Shown here piece by piece: positions 45,677 through 54,520 of a DNA stretch of 64,000 bases. How positions within the stretch are numbered: position 1 is the first letter of the stretch; each line of letters starts with the position of its first letter. Location of the stretch: positions 4,170-68,169 of the forward strand of contig JAGAXP010000161.1 of the NCBI GenBank assembly GCA_017940955.1. Reading direction: 5' to 3'. The stretch is from Oribacterium sp. (GTDB lineage Bacteria; Bacillota_A; Clostridia; Lachnospirales; Lachnospiraceae). A program made the position numbers and the translations under genes. The notes beneath the pieces are model-generated. The model did not search any database. It saw nothing but the letters and a program-made list of their open reading frames with translations, and was not told where the DNA came from.

Positions 45677-46494
45677 GTATATACGATAAGATCTTCCCGC
45701 CTAAGAAGTACACTCTGGATAATGGAAAATCTGTTGAGCAGAAGAGCTCCAGAGCTCCCATTTATGTTATCCTCGTACTTCTTATGAGTTATATTTCCAT
45801 AAAGATAACAGGCTTTGATCCGGCTGTTCTTGCCAAAAGAGGCAATCAGTTTTTTGTTATCTTAAGCCGTATGTTTCCACCTGAATACGGATACTTCAGC
45901 AACATAGTTAATCCGATCCTGGATACAGTTAAGATGTCTCTTCTCGGATCAGCACTGGGTTCCATATTATGTCTGCCCTTTGCAATGCTGGCATCCACCA
46001 ACATTTGCAAAAACCGTGCAGTTGTTGCGGTTATGCGACTTATTTTCAGTATCATTCGTACATTGCCTACACTTGTAAGTGCTCTTATAGCAACATTTAT
46101 ATTCGGTCTCGGAACCATAGCCGGAACCACAGCTATTGCGATATTTTCATTTTCCTATATCGGAAAGATCATGTATGAGGAGATTGAGACTGTGGATATG
46201 GGAGCTTTTGAGGCTATGGAGGCCATGGGATTTAACAGGACAGAGGCTTTTATACATGCCATAGTTCCACAGGTAATGCCGGCATTCCTTTCAAACAGCC
46301 TTTACAATTTTGAAGGAAATGTTCGTTACGCTGCCGTACTCGGTTATGTCGGAGCCGGTGGTATCGGTCTCATTCTCAATGAGCAGCTTGGATGGAGAGA
46401 GTATCCAAATGTCGGAATGATCCTCCTGGTGCTTTTTGTGACTGTGTTTATCATCGAGTCTGTAAGCCGCTATGCGCGAAAGAAGCTTGTTTAA
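45673..46494 (+). CDS. phnE: Phosphonate-type ABC transporter permease 1
   Basis: A 273-aa permease with about six membrane helices. Its EAA loop (FEAMEAMGFNRTEAFIHAIVPQVMPAFLSNSLYNFEGNVRYAAVLGYVGAGGIG) is specific to the PhnE family. It starts within the last codon of phnC. It forms the channel together with permease 2 encoded 12 bp downstream. Confidence 0.92.
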   Translation: MSIYDKIFPPKKYTLDNGKSVEQKSSRAPIYVILVLLMSYISIKITGFDPAVLAKRGNQFFVILSRMFPPEYGYFSNIVNPILDTVKMSLLGSALGSILCLPFAMLASTNICKNRAVVAVMRLIFSIIRTLPTLVSALIATFIFGLGTIAGTTAIAIFSFSYIGKIMYEEIETVDMGAFEAMEAMGFNRTEAFIHAIVPQVMPAFLSNSLYNFEGNVRYAAVLGYVGAGGIGLILNEQLGWREYPNVGMILLVLFVTVFIIESVSRYARKKLV

Positions 46495-46506
46495 GGAGGT
46501 GCTCGT

Positions 46507-47316
46507 ATGAATGAAAGAATTTTAAAAGCATATGAGAGCCGTCCCAAGGACTGGATCTGGCACCTTGCTATCGCGGTTATCGTTATAGGACTTCTTATAT
46601 GGAGTCTTGGTGCCATGGAAACCTCAGGCGCCAGTGCAAATGGCGGAAAAATGGCCATTAACATACTGAACGGTATAGTTCACCCGGATCAGAAGCTTTT
46701 GTTCAATCTCACAAAGGAAGGCGTTCTGTACCTTCTTTTGGAGACTATCTGTATCGCCTTTATGGGAACAGTTGTGGGTGCGATCTTTTCGATCCCCCTG
46801 GCATTTATATCAGCCAGCAATCTGACACCAAAGCCGGTTGCATTTATCGGACGTATCCTCATCATGATCATACGTACAGTGCCTGCCTTCGTATATGGAC
46901 TTATGTTCATCAGAGTTACAGGTCCCGGTCCCTTTGCGGGTCTTATGACAATGTCTGTGACCTCCATAGGTATGGTTTCCAAGATGTATATCGAAGCCAT
47001 CGAGGATCTGGACACAAAAATCCTGGAATCACTGGATGCCATGGGCTGTTCAACCTGGCAGAAGATACTTTACGGTATCCTTCCGCAGCTCATGCCGAAC
47101 TTTGCTTCAACGGCTATCTATCGTTTTGACATTAACCTGAGAGATGCAACCGTTCTTGGTCTTGTTGGTGCCGGTGGTATCGGTGCACCGCTTATTTTTG
47201 CCATGAATGCATATCGCTGGAATGAAGCGGGTTCCATATTGATCGGTCTTGTGGTGCTGGTTCTTATCGTAGAGTGGATCAGTACGAAGATCCGTGTTAA
47301 GTTAACAAGAGGTTAA
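46507..47316 (+). CDS. phnE: Phosphonate-type ABC transporter permease 2
   Basis: A 269-aa PhnE paralogue with its own EAA loop (LESLDAMGCSTWQKILYGILPQLMPNFASTAIYRFDINLRDATVLGLVGAGGIG). Tandem phnE genes encode heterodimeric channels in several Firmicutes. A strong AAGGAGGTG site precedes the ATG. A terminator follows, so the nucleotidase gene downstream may have its own promoter. Confidence 0.92.
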   Translation: MNERILKAYESRPKDWIWHLAIAVIVIGLLIWSLGAMETSGASANGGKMAINILNGIVHPDQKLLFNLTKEGVLYLLLETICIAFMGTVVGAIFSIPLAFISASNLTPKPVAFIGRILIMIIRTVPAFVYGLMFIRVTGPGPFAGLMTMSVTSIGMVSKMYIEAIEDLDTKILESLDAMGCSTWQKILYGILPQLMPNFASTAIYRFDINLRDATVLGLVGAGGIGAPLIFAMNAYRWNEAGSILIGLVVLVLIVEWISTKIRVKLTRG

Positions 47317-47324
47317 TAAAGATG

Positions 47325-47349
47325 GGCGGAGAGTTTTCTCCGCCTTTTA
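47325..47349 (+). terminator. Intrinsic terminator after the second phnE
   Basis: GGCGGAG (47325-47331) and CTCCGCC (47338-47344), then TTTT. Confidence 0.8.
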
Positions 47350-47475
47350 CTGACTTATGATACGAAGATAAATATCTTATGTGATATCCGGACCAGTTCC
47401 TATGCCTTCAGGCTATGCCGTATGGGAAACTATCCATTTAGTACATGTATAGATAATGTTTTTGGAGAATTGTAA

Positions 47476-49122
47476 ATGAAAAGCTTTGAGATTTATTTTA
47501 CTTCCGATACTCATGGAAAGGTCATGCCGGTGGACTATGCAACAGGCAGTAAAAAAGACTGCGGACTTTTAAATGTCGCCCGGGATATACAGAAAAGAAA
47601 TGCTGAAGTATCCATCGAAAATGGCAGTTTGTTGACTAATGCGCCGGAAACATACAGAACCGTAAGCATTGAGGAAAACAAAAGGTTTTTTAAAGAAACG
47701 GAAGTAACTGTTGAAAAAGAGATACTGGTAATGGACGGAGGAGACAGTCTTCAGGGAACTCCGCTTATAACAAACTATCTGGAGAATCCACAGAAGTTTT
47801 CCTGCCATCCTGTGGCTGAGGCTTTTAACGCCATGGGGCTTGATTTTTACACCCTGGGAAATCACGATTTTAATTTCGGTTACAATGTTATACGTGATTA
47901 TGTTAATGTCATGAAGGGAACACTTCTTATAGCCAATTTAGAGGATCTCCGCGGGGAGATAAGATATAAAAGATTTGTTATATGTACTCTTCCAAACGGT
48001 CTGAGACTTGGTATCACAGGAGTTGTTACAGATTATGTTAATGTATGGGAGCAGCCGGAACACCTGACAGAGCTCAGGGTTACGGATTCATTTGAGGCCG
48101 CTTCAAAGGTTTATGAGGAGATGAAAGAGGCAGGCTGTGACATTACCATACTGATATATCATGGCGGCTATGAGGAAGATCTGGTAACCGGAGCTAGTCT
48201 TACTGACAGCAGAGAGAATATAGCCTGTGAGCTGTGTAGGAAGCTTAATTACGACCTGATACTTACAGGACACCAGCATATGTCTGTTCCGGGACTCGAC
48301 CTTTACGGAACCTGGAGTGTCCAGCCTTCTGCCAATGCTGAGGAGTTTATATATCTTAAGGCTGACTATGATGAAGACGGAAAAACAGAGTTTTCTTCAA
48401 AACTTCTTAAGACAGGTTCAGAAACGGATGAGGCAGTTAAGGAAAAGATAATGCCTCTGGAGGAAAGCACTGAAAAGTGGCTGGATCAGACAGTCGGAGA
48501 GTTTGACAAAGAGATAAAGCCGGAAAATAAACTTGAGATCGCTCTTCGCGGAAGTAAGGTTGCGGCTCTTTTTAATCAGGTACAGATGGAATCGGTTGAG
48601 TGTGATTTTTCCTGCACAAGTCTCGGAAACGATGAAACAGGCTTTAAGAAGAGTGTAAGTATAAGGGATATTTACGCGGCATATACATTTGCCAATACCT
48701 CGGTGGTGAAGGAAGTTACAGTGGATATCCTTAAGGAAGCACTGGAAAGATGCGCACAGTATCTGGAGCTCGATGAAGAAGGAAAGCCATACATTTCGGA
48801 TGTTTTTATGAAACCGAAGATCGAGCATTACAATTATGATTTTTATGCGGGGCTTGACTATGCTTTTGACCTGAGAAAGCCTGTGGGCAGCAGGGTTGTA
48901 CGTTTAAGGAAGCTTGACGGAACAGAGCTTGAAGAAGGAAAAAAATACCGTCTTGTGACTTCGAACTACAGAGCCACAGGAACCGGAGGTTATGAGATGA
49001 TCGGTAACGCCAAGGCGGTGTATGAGGATGCCGATAATGTTCAGGATCTTCTGGTGGAGTATATAAGGAAACATCCGAAACTCACTGTTCCTGACAACTA
49101 CAGGTTTCAGGTACTGTACTAA
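47476..49122 (+). CDS. Cytosolic metallophosphatase / 5'-nucleotidase family protein
   Basis: A 548-aa two-domain protein. The N-terminal calcineurin-like domain has FTSDTHG (about 8-14), MDGGDSLQGT (about 89-98), TLGNHDFNFG (about 129-138), LIYHGGYE and LTGHQH, the full set of metal ligands. The C-terminal 5'-nucleotidase domain (NKLEIALRGSKVAALFNQVQM... to the end) binds substrate. There is no signal peptide, so unlike UshA it acts in the cytoplasm, like YunD. A segment of about 50 residues between the first two metal motifs is longer than usual. Its position after the Phn transporter suggests it releases phosphate from an imported ester or nucleotide; this is inference. Confidence 0.88.
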   Translation: MKSFEIYFTSDTHGKVMPVDYATGSKKDCGLLNVARDIQKRNAEVSIENGSLLTNAPETYRTVSIEENKRFFKETEVTVEKEILVMDGGDSLQGTPLITNYLENPQKFSCHPVAEAFNAMGLDFYTLGNHDFNFGYNVIRDYVNVMKGTLLIANLEDLRGEIRYKRFVICTLPNGLRLGITGVVTDYVNVWEQPEHLTELRVTDSFEAASKVYEEMKEAGCDITILIYHGGYEEDLVTGASLTDSRENIACELCRKLNYDLILTGHQHMSVPGLDLYGTWSVQPSANAEEFIYLKADYDEDGKTEFSSKLLKTGSETDEAVKEKIMPLEESTEKWLDQTVGEFDKEIKPENKLEIALRGSKVAALFNQVQMESVECDFSCTSLGNDETGFKKSVSIRDIYAAYTFANTSVVKEVTVDILKEALERCAQYLELDEEGKPYISDVFMKPKIEHYNYDFYAGLDYAFDLRKPVGSRVVRLRKLDGTELEEGKKYRLVTSNYRATGTGGYEMIGNAKAVYEDADNVQDLLVEYIRKHPKLTVPDNYRFQVLY

Positions 49123-49123
49123 A

Positions 49124-49152
49124 AAACACCGGATGAATCGGTGTTTCTTCAG
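49124..49152 (+). terminator. Terminator after the nucleotidase gene
   Basis: AAACACCG (49124-49131) and CGGTGTTT (49139-49146), then TCTTC. A similar CATTGATCGGTGTTTCTTCA string recurs at about 49205-49224. Confidence 0.65.
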
Positions 49153-49234
49153 ATTCCCGGATGGGGATACATTGATCGGTTTTTCAGATTTCCGGTTATA
49201 GAGGCATTGATCGGTGTTTCTTCAGGTATCCGCA

Positions 49235-49307
49235 GATGGACCGGTGGGACGGGGTTCGTGGACCATTTTATCAAAATGATCCACGAACCCCGTCCCACCG
49301 GTCCATC
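49235..49307. repeat. 73-bp palindrome between convergent genes (family D)
   Basis: The left arm GATGGACCGGTGGGACGGGG + TTCGTGGACCATTTT and the right arm AAAATGATCCACGAACCCCG + TCCCACCGGTCCATC are complementary with few mismatches around a 3-base loop. It lies between the nucleotidase (+) and SGNH (-) genes and could terminate both. The sequence style (GGGACGGGG) resembles family B. Confidence 0.8.
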
Positions 49308-49336
49308 GGATGAAATGATATGTTTTATACGGAGTT

Positions 49337-50191
49337 TCAGTTGATTCCTGCGGCTGACATTCTTGCGAAGGCGTAGCCTGTGAGAGCACTCTTCCAGATT
49401 TCATATCCGGCAGGGGTTATGTGCATAAACTTGTCACTGCAGTATGCCGGATTCAGATCACCATTCTGATCGGCGAGAAGGTCACCAACATTTACAAAGC
49501 CCCAGCCATAGGCATTGGCATAATTCTGCATGGCAAGATCAAGCTTTTTGATGTTGGCGCTGGTGTAAGGCGCACCGTTTTTTCCGGGATACATGTAGCT
49601 GGCACCGATGATTGTGACATCTGAGTCCGGAACATATTGCTGAAGAGTCTGGATAAGCTGAACGTAAAGCTCAGGGGTGTCAGTCCACTTCTGATCCTTA
49701 TATCCGAAGTGCAGATAAATATGAGTTGTCTCTCCGGGATGGTCTGCAGCCATGAGCTGAAGTGACTCCCATACAGGACGCTTTGCACCTTTGTACATAG
49801 GGGTGCCGGCGTCTTCTATGCTGGCGTCAAAGGCAGAATGAACACAGAAGCCCGGATATGCAAGACTCTGGAAATTACCCATTACCGGATCGGCAGAATT
49901 CTTAAGGCACTGAAGGCCCCAGCCGCAGCCTATGGAATCCCCCACGATAACTGAATTTTTAAAGTATTGATACAGAAGCTGGTTTTGATGTTCTGTGGCA
50001 GTACCTGTAAAAGTATAGATGGCAGCAGGATTGGAAGCTGCAACAGTGGCAGCAATGGAGGGGTCACCTGCAGCAGCGGAGGGTGTCATGACAGAAGGAC
50101 CTCCGGCAGCTAAAGCAGAAAAGCTTTGCAGGACTGTGATGCCGGTCAAAAGCAATATTGTTGCTAAACTTTTTTTGAAATTGAGTTTCAT
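49337..50191 (-). CDS. Secreted SGNH/GDSL-like hydrolase 1
   Basis: A 284-aa protein: signal peptide (about 1-29, ending SALAAGG), an Ala/Pro/Ser-rich linker, then an SGNH-like domain. Block I is SVIVGDSIGCGWG (about 90-102), with the nucleophile Ser in GDS. A middle block is IYLHFGYKD, which resembles block III, and the C-terminal block is SDKFMHITPAGYEIW with the presumed Asp/His pair. Such enzymes deacetylate or esterify surface glycans. Its closest visible relative is the divergent gene at 50522. GGGAG precedes the start. Confidence 0.82.
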   Translation of the reverse strand: MKLNFKKSLATILLLTGITVLQSFSALAAGGPSVMTPSAAAGDPSIAATVAASNPAAIYTFTGTATEHQNQLLYQYFKNSVIVGDSIGCGWGLQCLKNSADPVMGNFQSLAYPGFCVHSAFDASIEDAGTPMYKGAKRPVWESLQLMAADHPGETTHIYLHFGYKDQKWTDTPELYVQLIQTLQQYVPDSDVTIIGASYMYPGKNGAPYTSANIKKLDLAMQNYANAYGWGFVNVGDLLADQNGDLNPAYCSDKFMHITPAGYEIWKSALTGYAFARMSAAGIN

Positions 50192-50521
50192 AAACTACTC
50201 CCTTGTTAACTGTCGATCATTTGATTATATTTGCGCTATATATTATTTTAACAGATAATAGTGATTAAATCGAATATTACAGCATAAATATAAGGTATCG
50301 GAAAGAATTGTAAGTTACTCTTATGGAAATAGATTTACAATTAATGAGGTAAATCCGATATAATAAGAAAGCGCTGTAAAGTTCCCAAGGTTCAGGATCA
50401 TTTTTGATCAGGTTGGGGATTAAAAGGCACAGAGGGAGTAAGCTGCTGATAAGCTTATTTAGTTCGCAAGGTAAGAGTTTATTTATTTAATGTTTAGGAC
50501 CAGTGTGAAAAAGGAGATGTA
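50192..50521. other. Intergenic region between the divergent SGNH genes
   Basis: 330 bp without a gene. A probable rightward promoter has TTTACA (50334-50339) and TATAAT (50359-50364) with a 19-bp spacer, giving a leader of about 150 nt that contains small stem-loops (GATCATTTTTGATC at about 50396-50409). No known riboswitch was recognised. Confidence 0.5.
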
Positions 50522-51400
50522 ATGAAGAAATCCAGACTTTATATTGCAGGAATAGCTGCTGTACTTTCTTTAAGCATGACAGTTCCCGTATGGGCAGGAG
50601 TTGCCGGTCAGGGAATTGACTTCAGCAATACGGAAAGCAATATGATGGGACCGGGACCTGCAGCAGGCATAACCCCGGGAGCTGCAGTCGGTGATATTGC
50701 CGGTACAGCAGCTAAGGTGCTTAATGCTGTGTCTGAAAAATGGGCTCAGAGAGATGTGGCATATCTTACAGAGGAAGAGAAATCGGCTCTTCGAAACTAT
50801 TTTCAGGGCTCTGTAATAATCGGAGACTCAATAGCCGAAAATTTCCAGCGTTATAATATATCAGGAGGCATAGGTGATGAGGTAAGTGATAATTTCACAT
50901 CCCTTGCAGTTGCGGGTTACAGTATCTCAAAAGCCCTTCTCCCGAATGATGGAAAGAATATCCACCCAATGATCCAGGGTCACAGATACAGACTTCCCGA
51001 GGCCATCGGAATGATCGGAGCCAAGCATGTTTACAGCTTTTTCGGCTACAAAGATCTTGCGGATCCAAATGCCGCCGATAACTACGAAACACTCCTTAGA
51101 GAGATACAGACAGCGAATCCCGGAGTTGATATCAATGTCATCTCCACCACTTATATGACTGCAGCCTACCAGAAGACCGGCTACAACAATGATTCAGTCC
51201 GCATGCTCAATGCTGCCATGAAACAGAAATGTGCCGAAAACGGATGGACCTTTATCGACGTTCAGGAAATAATGAGCGACGGAAACGGAAACCTCCCGGA
51301 CAGCTGGAGCATTGACCAGCAGATACACTATAACTACCAGTACTATATCTACTGGATAAATGAAATGAAACGAGCAGCGCTAACAAAACTGGGACTTTAA
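50522..51400 (+). CDS. Secreted SGNH/GDSL-like hydrolase 2
   Basis: A 292-aa paralogue of the divergent upstream gene. Signal peptide (about 1-26, PVWAG), a linker with the same GP-A-A/ITPGAA flavour, block I SVIIGDSIAENF (about 99-110), middle block VYSFFGYKDLAD and C-terminal block IDQQIHYNYQYYIYW. The shared GYKD and the spacing indicate duplication followed by divergence. AAAGGAG precedes the ATG. The palindrome at 51412 terminates it. Confidence 0.82.
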   Translation: MKKSRLYIAGIAAVLSLSMTVPVWAGVAGQGIDFSNTESNMMGPGPAAGITPGAAVGDIAGTAAKVLNAVSEKWAQRDVAYLTEEEKSALRNYFQGSVIIGDSIAENFQRYNISGGIGDEVSDNFTSLAVAGYSISKALLPNDGKNIHPMIQGHRYRLPEAIGMIGAKHVYSFFGYKDLADPNAADNYETLLREIQTANPGVDINVISTTYMTAAYQKTGYNNDSVRMLNAAMKQKCAENGWTFIDVQEIMSDGNGNLPDSWSIDQQIHYNYQYYIYWINEMKRAALTKLGL

Positions 51401-51411
51401 TTAGTTAGGTA

Positions 51412-51446
51412 GAGCGGTCGGGCATTAAATGGATGCCCGACCGCTC
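51412..51446. repeat. Short palindrome, ends-only copy of family A; bidirectional terminator
   Basis: GAGCGGTCGGGCAT (51412-51425) and ATGCCCGACCGCTC (51433-51446) form a perfect 14-bp stem around TAAATGG. The same arms form the outer ends of the 301-bp element at 19109-19409, including the ATGGATGCCCGACCGCTC string. It separates convergent genes. Confidence 0.85.
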
Positions 51447-51454
51447 GTCCGGTT

Positions 51455-53092
51455 TTAGTTATCGCTTGCGTCAGAGTCAGAAAGAGTGAAGGTAAATCTC
51501 TTCTTGATCTCCTCGTCGGATGCGAGATATTCATCATAGGTTGTCATCTTATCGATGAGATGGCCATCGATGATCTCGAAGATACGGTTTGCGGTTGTCT
51601 CAACTACCTGGTGATCACGGGATGAGAAAATGATAACACCCGGGAAGCTCTTGAGGCCGTCATTGAGAGCTGAGATAGACTCCATGTCAAGGTGATCGGT
51701 AGGCTCGTCAAGGATGATGACATTGGAACCTGAGATCATCATCTTACTGAGCATGCATCTTACGCGCTCTCCTCCGGAAAGGACATTAACCTTCTTTAAG
51801 CCGTCGTCGCCCTTGAAAAGCATTCTTCCAAGGTAGCCGCGGACGAACTGTGTATCCTTGTCAGGGCTGTACTGAGTGAGCCACTCAACGATGGTATCCT
51901 CGGACTTGAACTCAGCAGTGTTGTCCTTAGGGAAGTAGGACTGGGTTGTGGTTACACCCCACTTGTAGTCGCCGCTGTCAGGCTCCATCTCACCGGAAAG
52001 GATCTGCATAAGAGTTGTCTTTGCAAGCTCGTTAGGACCGACAAGTGCGATCTTATCCGTACGGTTTACGATGAAGGAAATGTTATCAAGAACCTTTACG
52101 CCGTTGATGGTCTTTGTAAGATTCTTAACCTCAAGAACGTCATTGCCGATCTCACGGTTTGGCTTAAATACGATGTAAGGATACTGTCTTGAAGATGGCT
52201 TAATAGTATCAAGCTCGATCTTCTCAAGGGCACGCTTACGGGAGGTTGCCTGCTTTGACTTGGAAGCATTGGCAGAGAAACGCTGGATGAATTCCTGCAG
52301 CTCCTTGATCTTCTCTTCCTTCTTACGGTTAGCTTCCTTCTGCTGGCGGACGATAAGCTGTGAAGATTCGAACCAGAAGTCGTAGTTTCCTGCAAATACT
52401 GTGATCTTGCCGTAATCGATATCCGCAATGTTTGTACAAACCTTATTGAGGAAGTAACGGTCGTGGGATACGACGATGACAGTGTTTTCGAAATTGATAA
52501 GGAACTCCTCAAGCCACTCGATGGAGTTGAGATCCAGGTGGTTGGTAGGCTCGTCCAGAAGAAGGATGTCAGGGTTTCCGAAAAGGGCCTTGGCAAGGAG
52601 AACCTTAACCTTCTCTGAGCCCTTAAGCTCATTCATAAGCTTGTAGTGAAGGTCTGTACCTATTCCCAGACCGTTGAGCATGGTCTCTGCATCAGCCTCG
52701 GCGTTCCAGCCGTCCATCTGAGCGAACTCTGCCTCAAGCTCGGCTGCTCTCATACCATCCTCATCTGAGAAATCAGGCTTTGCATAGATGGCATCCTTTT
52801 CCTTCATGATGTCATAAAGACGCTGGTTTCCGCGGATAACGGTATCGATAACCGTGCAGTCATCATACTTGAACTGATCCTGTTCGAGAACGCTTAAACG
52901 CTGTCCGGGAGTCATGGTGATCTCACCGCTTGTCGGTTCCAGAGCGCCGCTCAGGATTTTGAGAAATGTTGACTTACCGGCACCATTGGCACCGATGATA
53001 CCATAGCAGTTTCCCTCGGTGAACTTGATATTAACATCCTCAAACAGTGCCTTCTTGCCTACACGAAAGGTAATGTTGTTTGCTGCAATCAT
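51455..53092 (-). CDS. ABC-F family ATPase, YkpA/YbiT-like
   Basis: A 545-aa soluble tandem ABC protein. NBD1 has Walker A GANGAGKSTFLKIL, signature-like LKGSEKVKVLLAKAL and Walker B LLLDEPTNHLD. Residues 245-320 form the coiled-coil linker that reaches the ribosomal E site. NBD2 has GPNELAKTTLM, VLSGGERVRCML, DEPTDHLD and SSRDHQ. It matches Bacillus YkpA over its whole length as I recall it, including the odd second Walker A. Deviations in NBD2: the D-loop Asn is Asp and the H-loop His is Arg. I start at ATG 53092 behind AGGAGAAG; an in-frame ATG at 53200 lies beyond a leader terminator. Predicted role: ribosome-bound translation factor. Confidence 0.9.
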   Translation of the reverse strand: MIAANNITFRVGKKALFEDVNIKFTEGNCYGIIGANGAGKSTFLKILSGALEPTSGEITMTPGQRLSVLEQDQFKYDDCTVIDTVIRGNQRLYDIMKEKDAIYAKPDFSDEDGMRAAELEAEFAQMDGWNAEADAETMLNGLGIGTDLHYKLMNELKGSEKVKVLLAKALFGNPDILLLDEPTNHLDLNSIEWLEEFLINFENTVIVVSHDRYFLNKVCTNIADIDYGKITVFAGNYDFWFESSQLIVRQQKEANRKKEEKIKELQEFIQRFSANASKSKQATSRKRALEKIELDTIKPSSRQYPYIVFKPNREIGNDVLEVKNLTKTINGVKVLDNISFIVNRTDKIALVGPNELAKTTLMQILSGEMEPDSGDYKWGVTTTQSYFPKDNTAEFKSEDTIVEWLTQYSPDKDTQFVRGYLGRMLFKGDDGLKKVNVLSGGERVRCMLSKMMISGSNVIILDEPTDHLDMESISALNDGLKSFPGVIIFSSRDHQVVETTANRIFEIIDGHLIDKMTTYDEYLASDEEIKKRFTFTLSDSDASDN

Positions 53093-53162
53093 TCGCTTCT
53101 CCTTTTCTGATGTATGTTGATATAAGTCCTCGACATGGCTTTGCCGGTTATCGGACTTATAC

Positions 53163-53190
53163 AATAAAAAAGTGGCTTTGGAGCCACTCT
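53163..53190 (-). terminator. Leader terminator (attenuator-like) upstream of the ABC-F gene
   Basis: On the minus strand AGTGGCT (53188-53182) pairs with AGCCACT (53177-53171), then T6. It lies about 75 nt before the gene. A downstream segment (ATAAGTCC...GGACTTAT, 53128-53165) contains AAAGCCAT, which could pair with the first terminator arm as an antiterminator. Confidence 0.65.
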
Positions 53191-53412
53191 TAAATGTCAT
53201 TAACTTTAGGCATTATATCCGAGACACCGCATAAAAGCAAGGTATTTAGGGGATATAAATCTGCATAAATACGTAATAATAAGTAAAATTATTTTGTAGG
53301 ATGTTTGGTGTATAATCATTCCACAGGTAATGTTGCACTTATATATGTCGAAATATATTTGGAGAAGATTATTCCGTACATAATTTGGCTTGAATCAATG
53401 AAAGGGTAATGT

Positions 53413-54516
53413 ATGAAGAATCACTTTATTAAAAAAGCGGCTGCAATAGTGCTTAGTGGCATCATGACTGCCTCCATGAGCATACAGGCATTGGCATTTT
53501 ATAACACACCGGAGAGTATAAAGGGTATACATTCCTCCCATGTGACCATGATCCAGGATATGGTGGATCTCGGCTGCAAGCAGGTTATCTTCCAGTTCAA
53601 TGCAAGCTTCCTGAAGGATGAGTTCCAGATGCAGGGGGTTGATGCCCTGATAGATGCATATAATGCTGCGGATCTTACTGTTACTATAGGGGTTATGAAT
53701 GACTTCCAGCCTAATGATGCTTTACTTCCGGTTGATCTGTCAGTATCAAATCTCTATCAGTTTAATACTATGACTGAGATGGGTAAGCAGAGAACTGAAG
53801 AGGTAGCCAATGCTCTGGCCTACAGGTATAAGGATAAGATATCCAACTGGATCATCGGAAATGAGATCAACAACCAGCTTCAGTGGAATTATCTGGGAGT
53901 GTCGGATATAAATGAATATGCCAGGGTTTATGCTGAAGGTTTCCGTATTTTCTACAATGCCATAAAAACCGCCAATCCCGATGCAAGAGTTTTTATCCCC
54001 TTTGACTATAACTGGACCATGTCCGGAGGCGATATGTACTATGCTTCGAGAGATCTTTTAGGTTATCTCAATACGTATCTCTCTGATACAGACTACGGCA
54101 TAGCATGGCATCCTTACCCCCAGGATCTTTCAAATCCGGATTTCATGAATACTTCACCATTGGCAACAGATGATGCAGATTCAAAGATAGTAAATATGAA
54201 GAATCTCCATGTTCTTACCGATTACATGCAGAATCAGGAAATGCTTAGTCCGGAAGGAAAGGTGAGACATCTGATTCTTTCAGAGCAGGGCTTCAGCTCC
54301 ATCAGAGGTGAGGAGGCTCAGTGCTGGGCAATCATGGAGGCCTGGGAAAAGGCCAAGGAGAATCCTTATGTGGAGGCGTTCCTGCTGAGCCGTCTTGTGG
54401 ATGCACCTGTGGAAGTAGTTCGGGGCTATGCCTTCGGTCTTTGGAACTCAAATGGTGCCAGCGAAACTCCAACAACCAAGAAGCAGGCCTGGTATTACTA
54501 TCAGGCGTTGAACTAA
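53413..54516 (+). CDS. Secreted DUF5722-like TIM-barrel protein
   Basis: A 367-aa protein with a signal peptide (about 1-28, IQALA). A glycosidase-like barrel follows: MVDLGCKQVIFQFN, WIIGNEINNQ (NE at the position of a GH-A acid/base, about 154-163), VFIPFDYNW, IAWHPYPQDL and LILSEQGFSS (Glu near 296, nucleophile position). This is the clan GH-A pattern as found in DUF5722 proteins. The presence of both glutamates argues for an active glycoside hydrolase of unknown substrate. The N-terminus of the domain is short compared with free-standing GH-A enzymes. It has its own terminator shared with the convergent LysR gene. Confidence 0.75.
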   Translation: MKNHFIKKAAAIVLSGIMTASMSIQALAFYNTPESIKGIHSSHVTMIQDMVDLGCKQVIFQFNASFLKDEFQMQGVDALIDAYNAADLTVTIGVMNDFQPNDALLPVDLSVSNLYQFNTMTEMGKQRTEEVANALAYRYKDKISNWIIGNEINNQLQWNYLGVSDINEYARVYAEGFRIFYNAIKTANPDARVFIPFDYNWTMSGGDMYYASRDLLGYLNTYLSDTDYGIAWHPYPQDLSNPDFMNTSPLATDDADSKIVNMKNLHVLTDYMQNQEMLSPEGKVRHLILSEQGFSSIRGEEAQCWAIMEAWEKAKENPYVEAFLLSRLVDAPVEVVRGYAFGLWNSNGASETPTTKKQAWYYYQALN

Positions 54517-54520
54517 CGAA

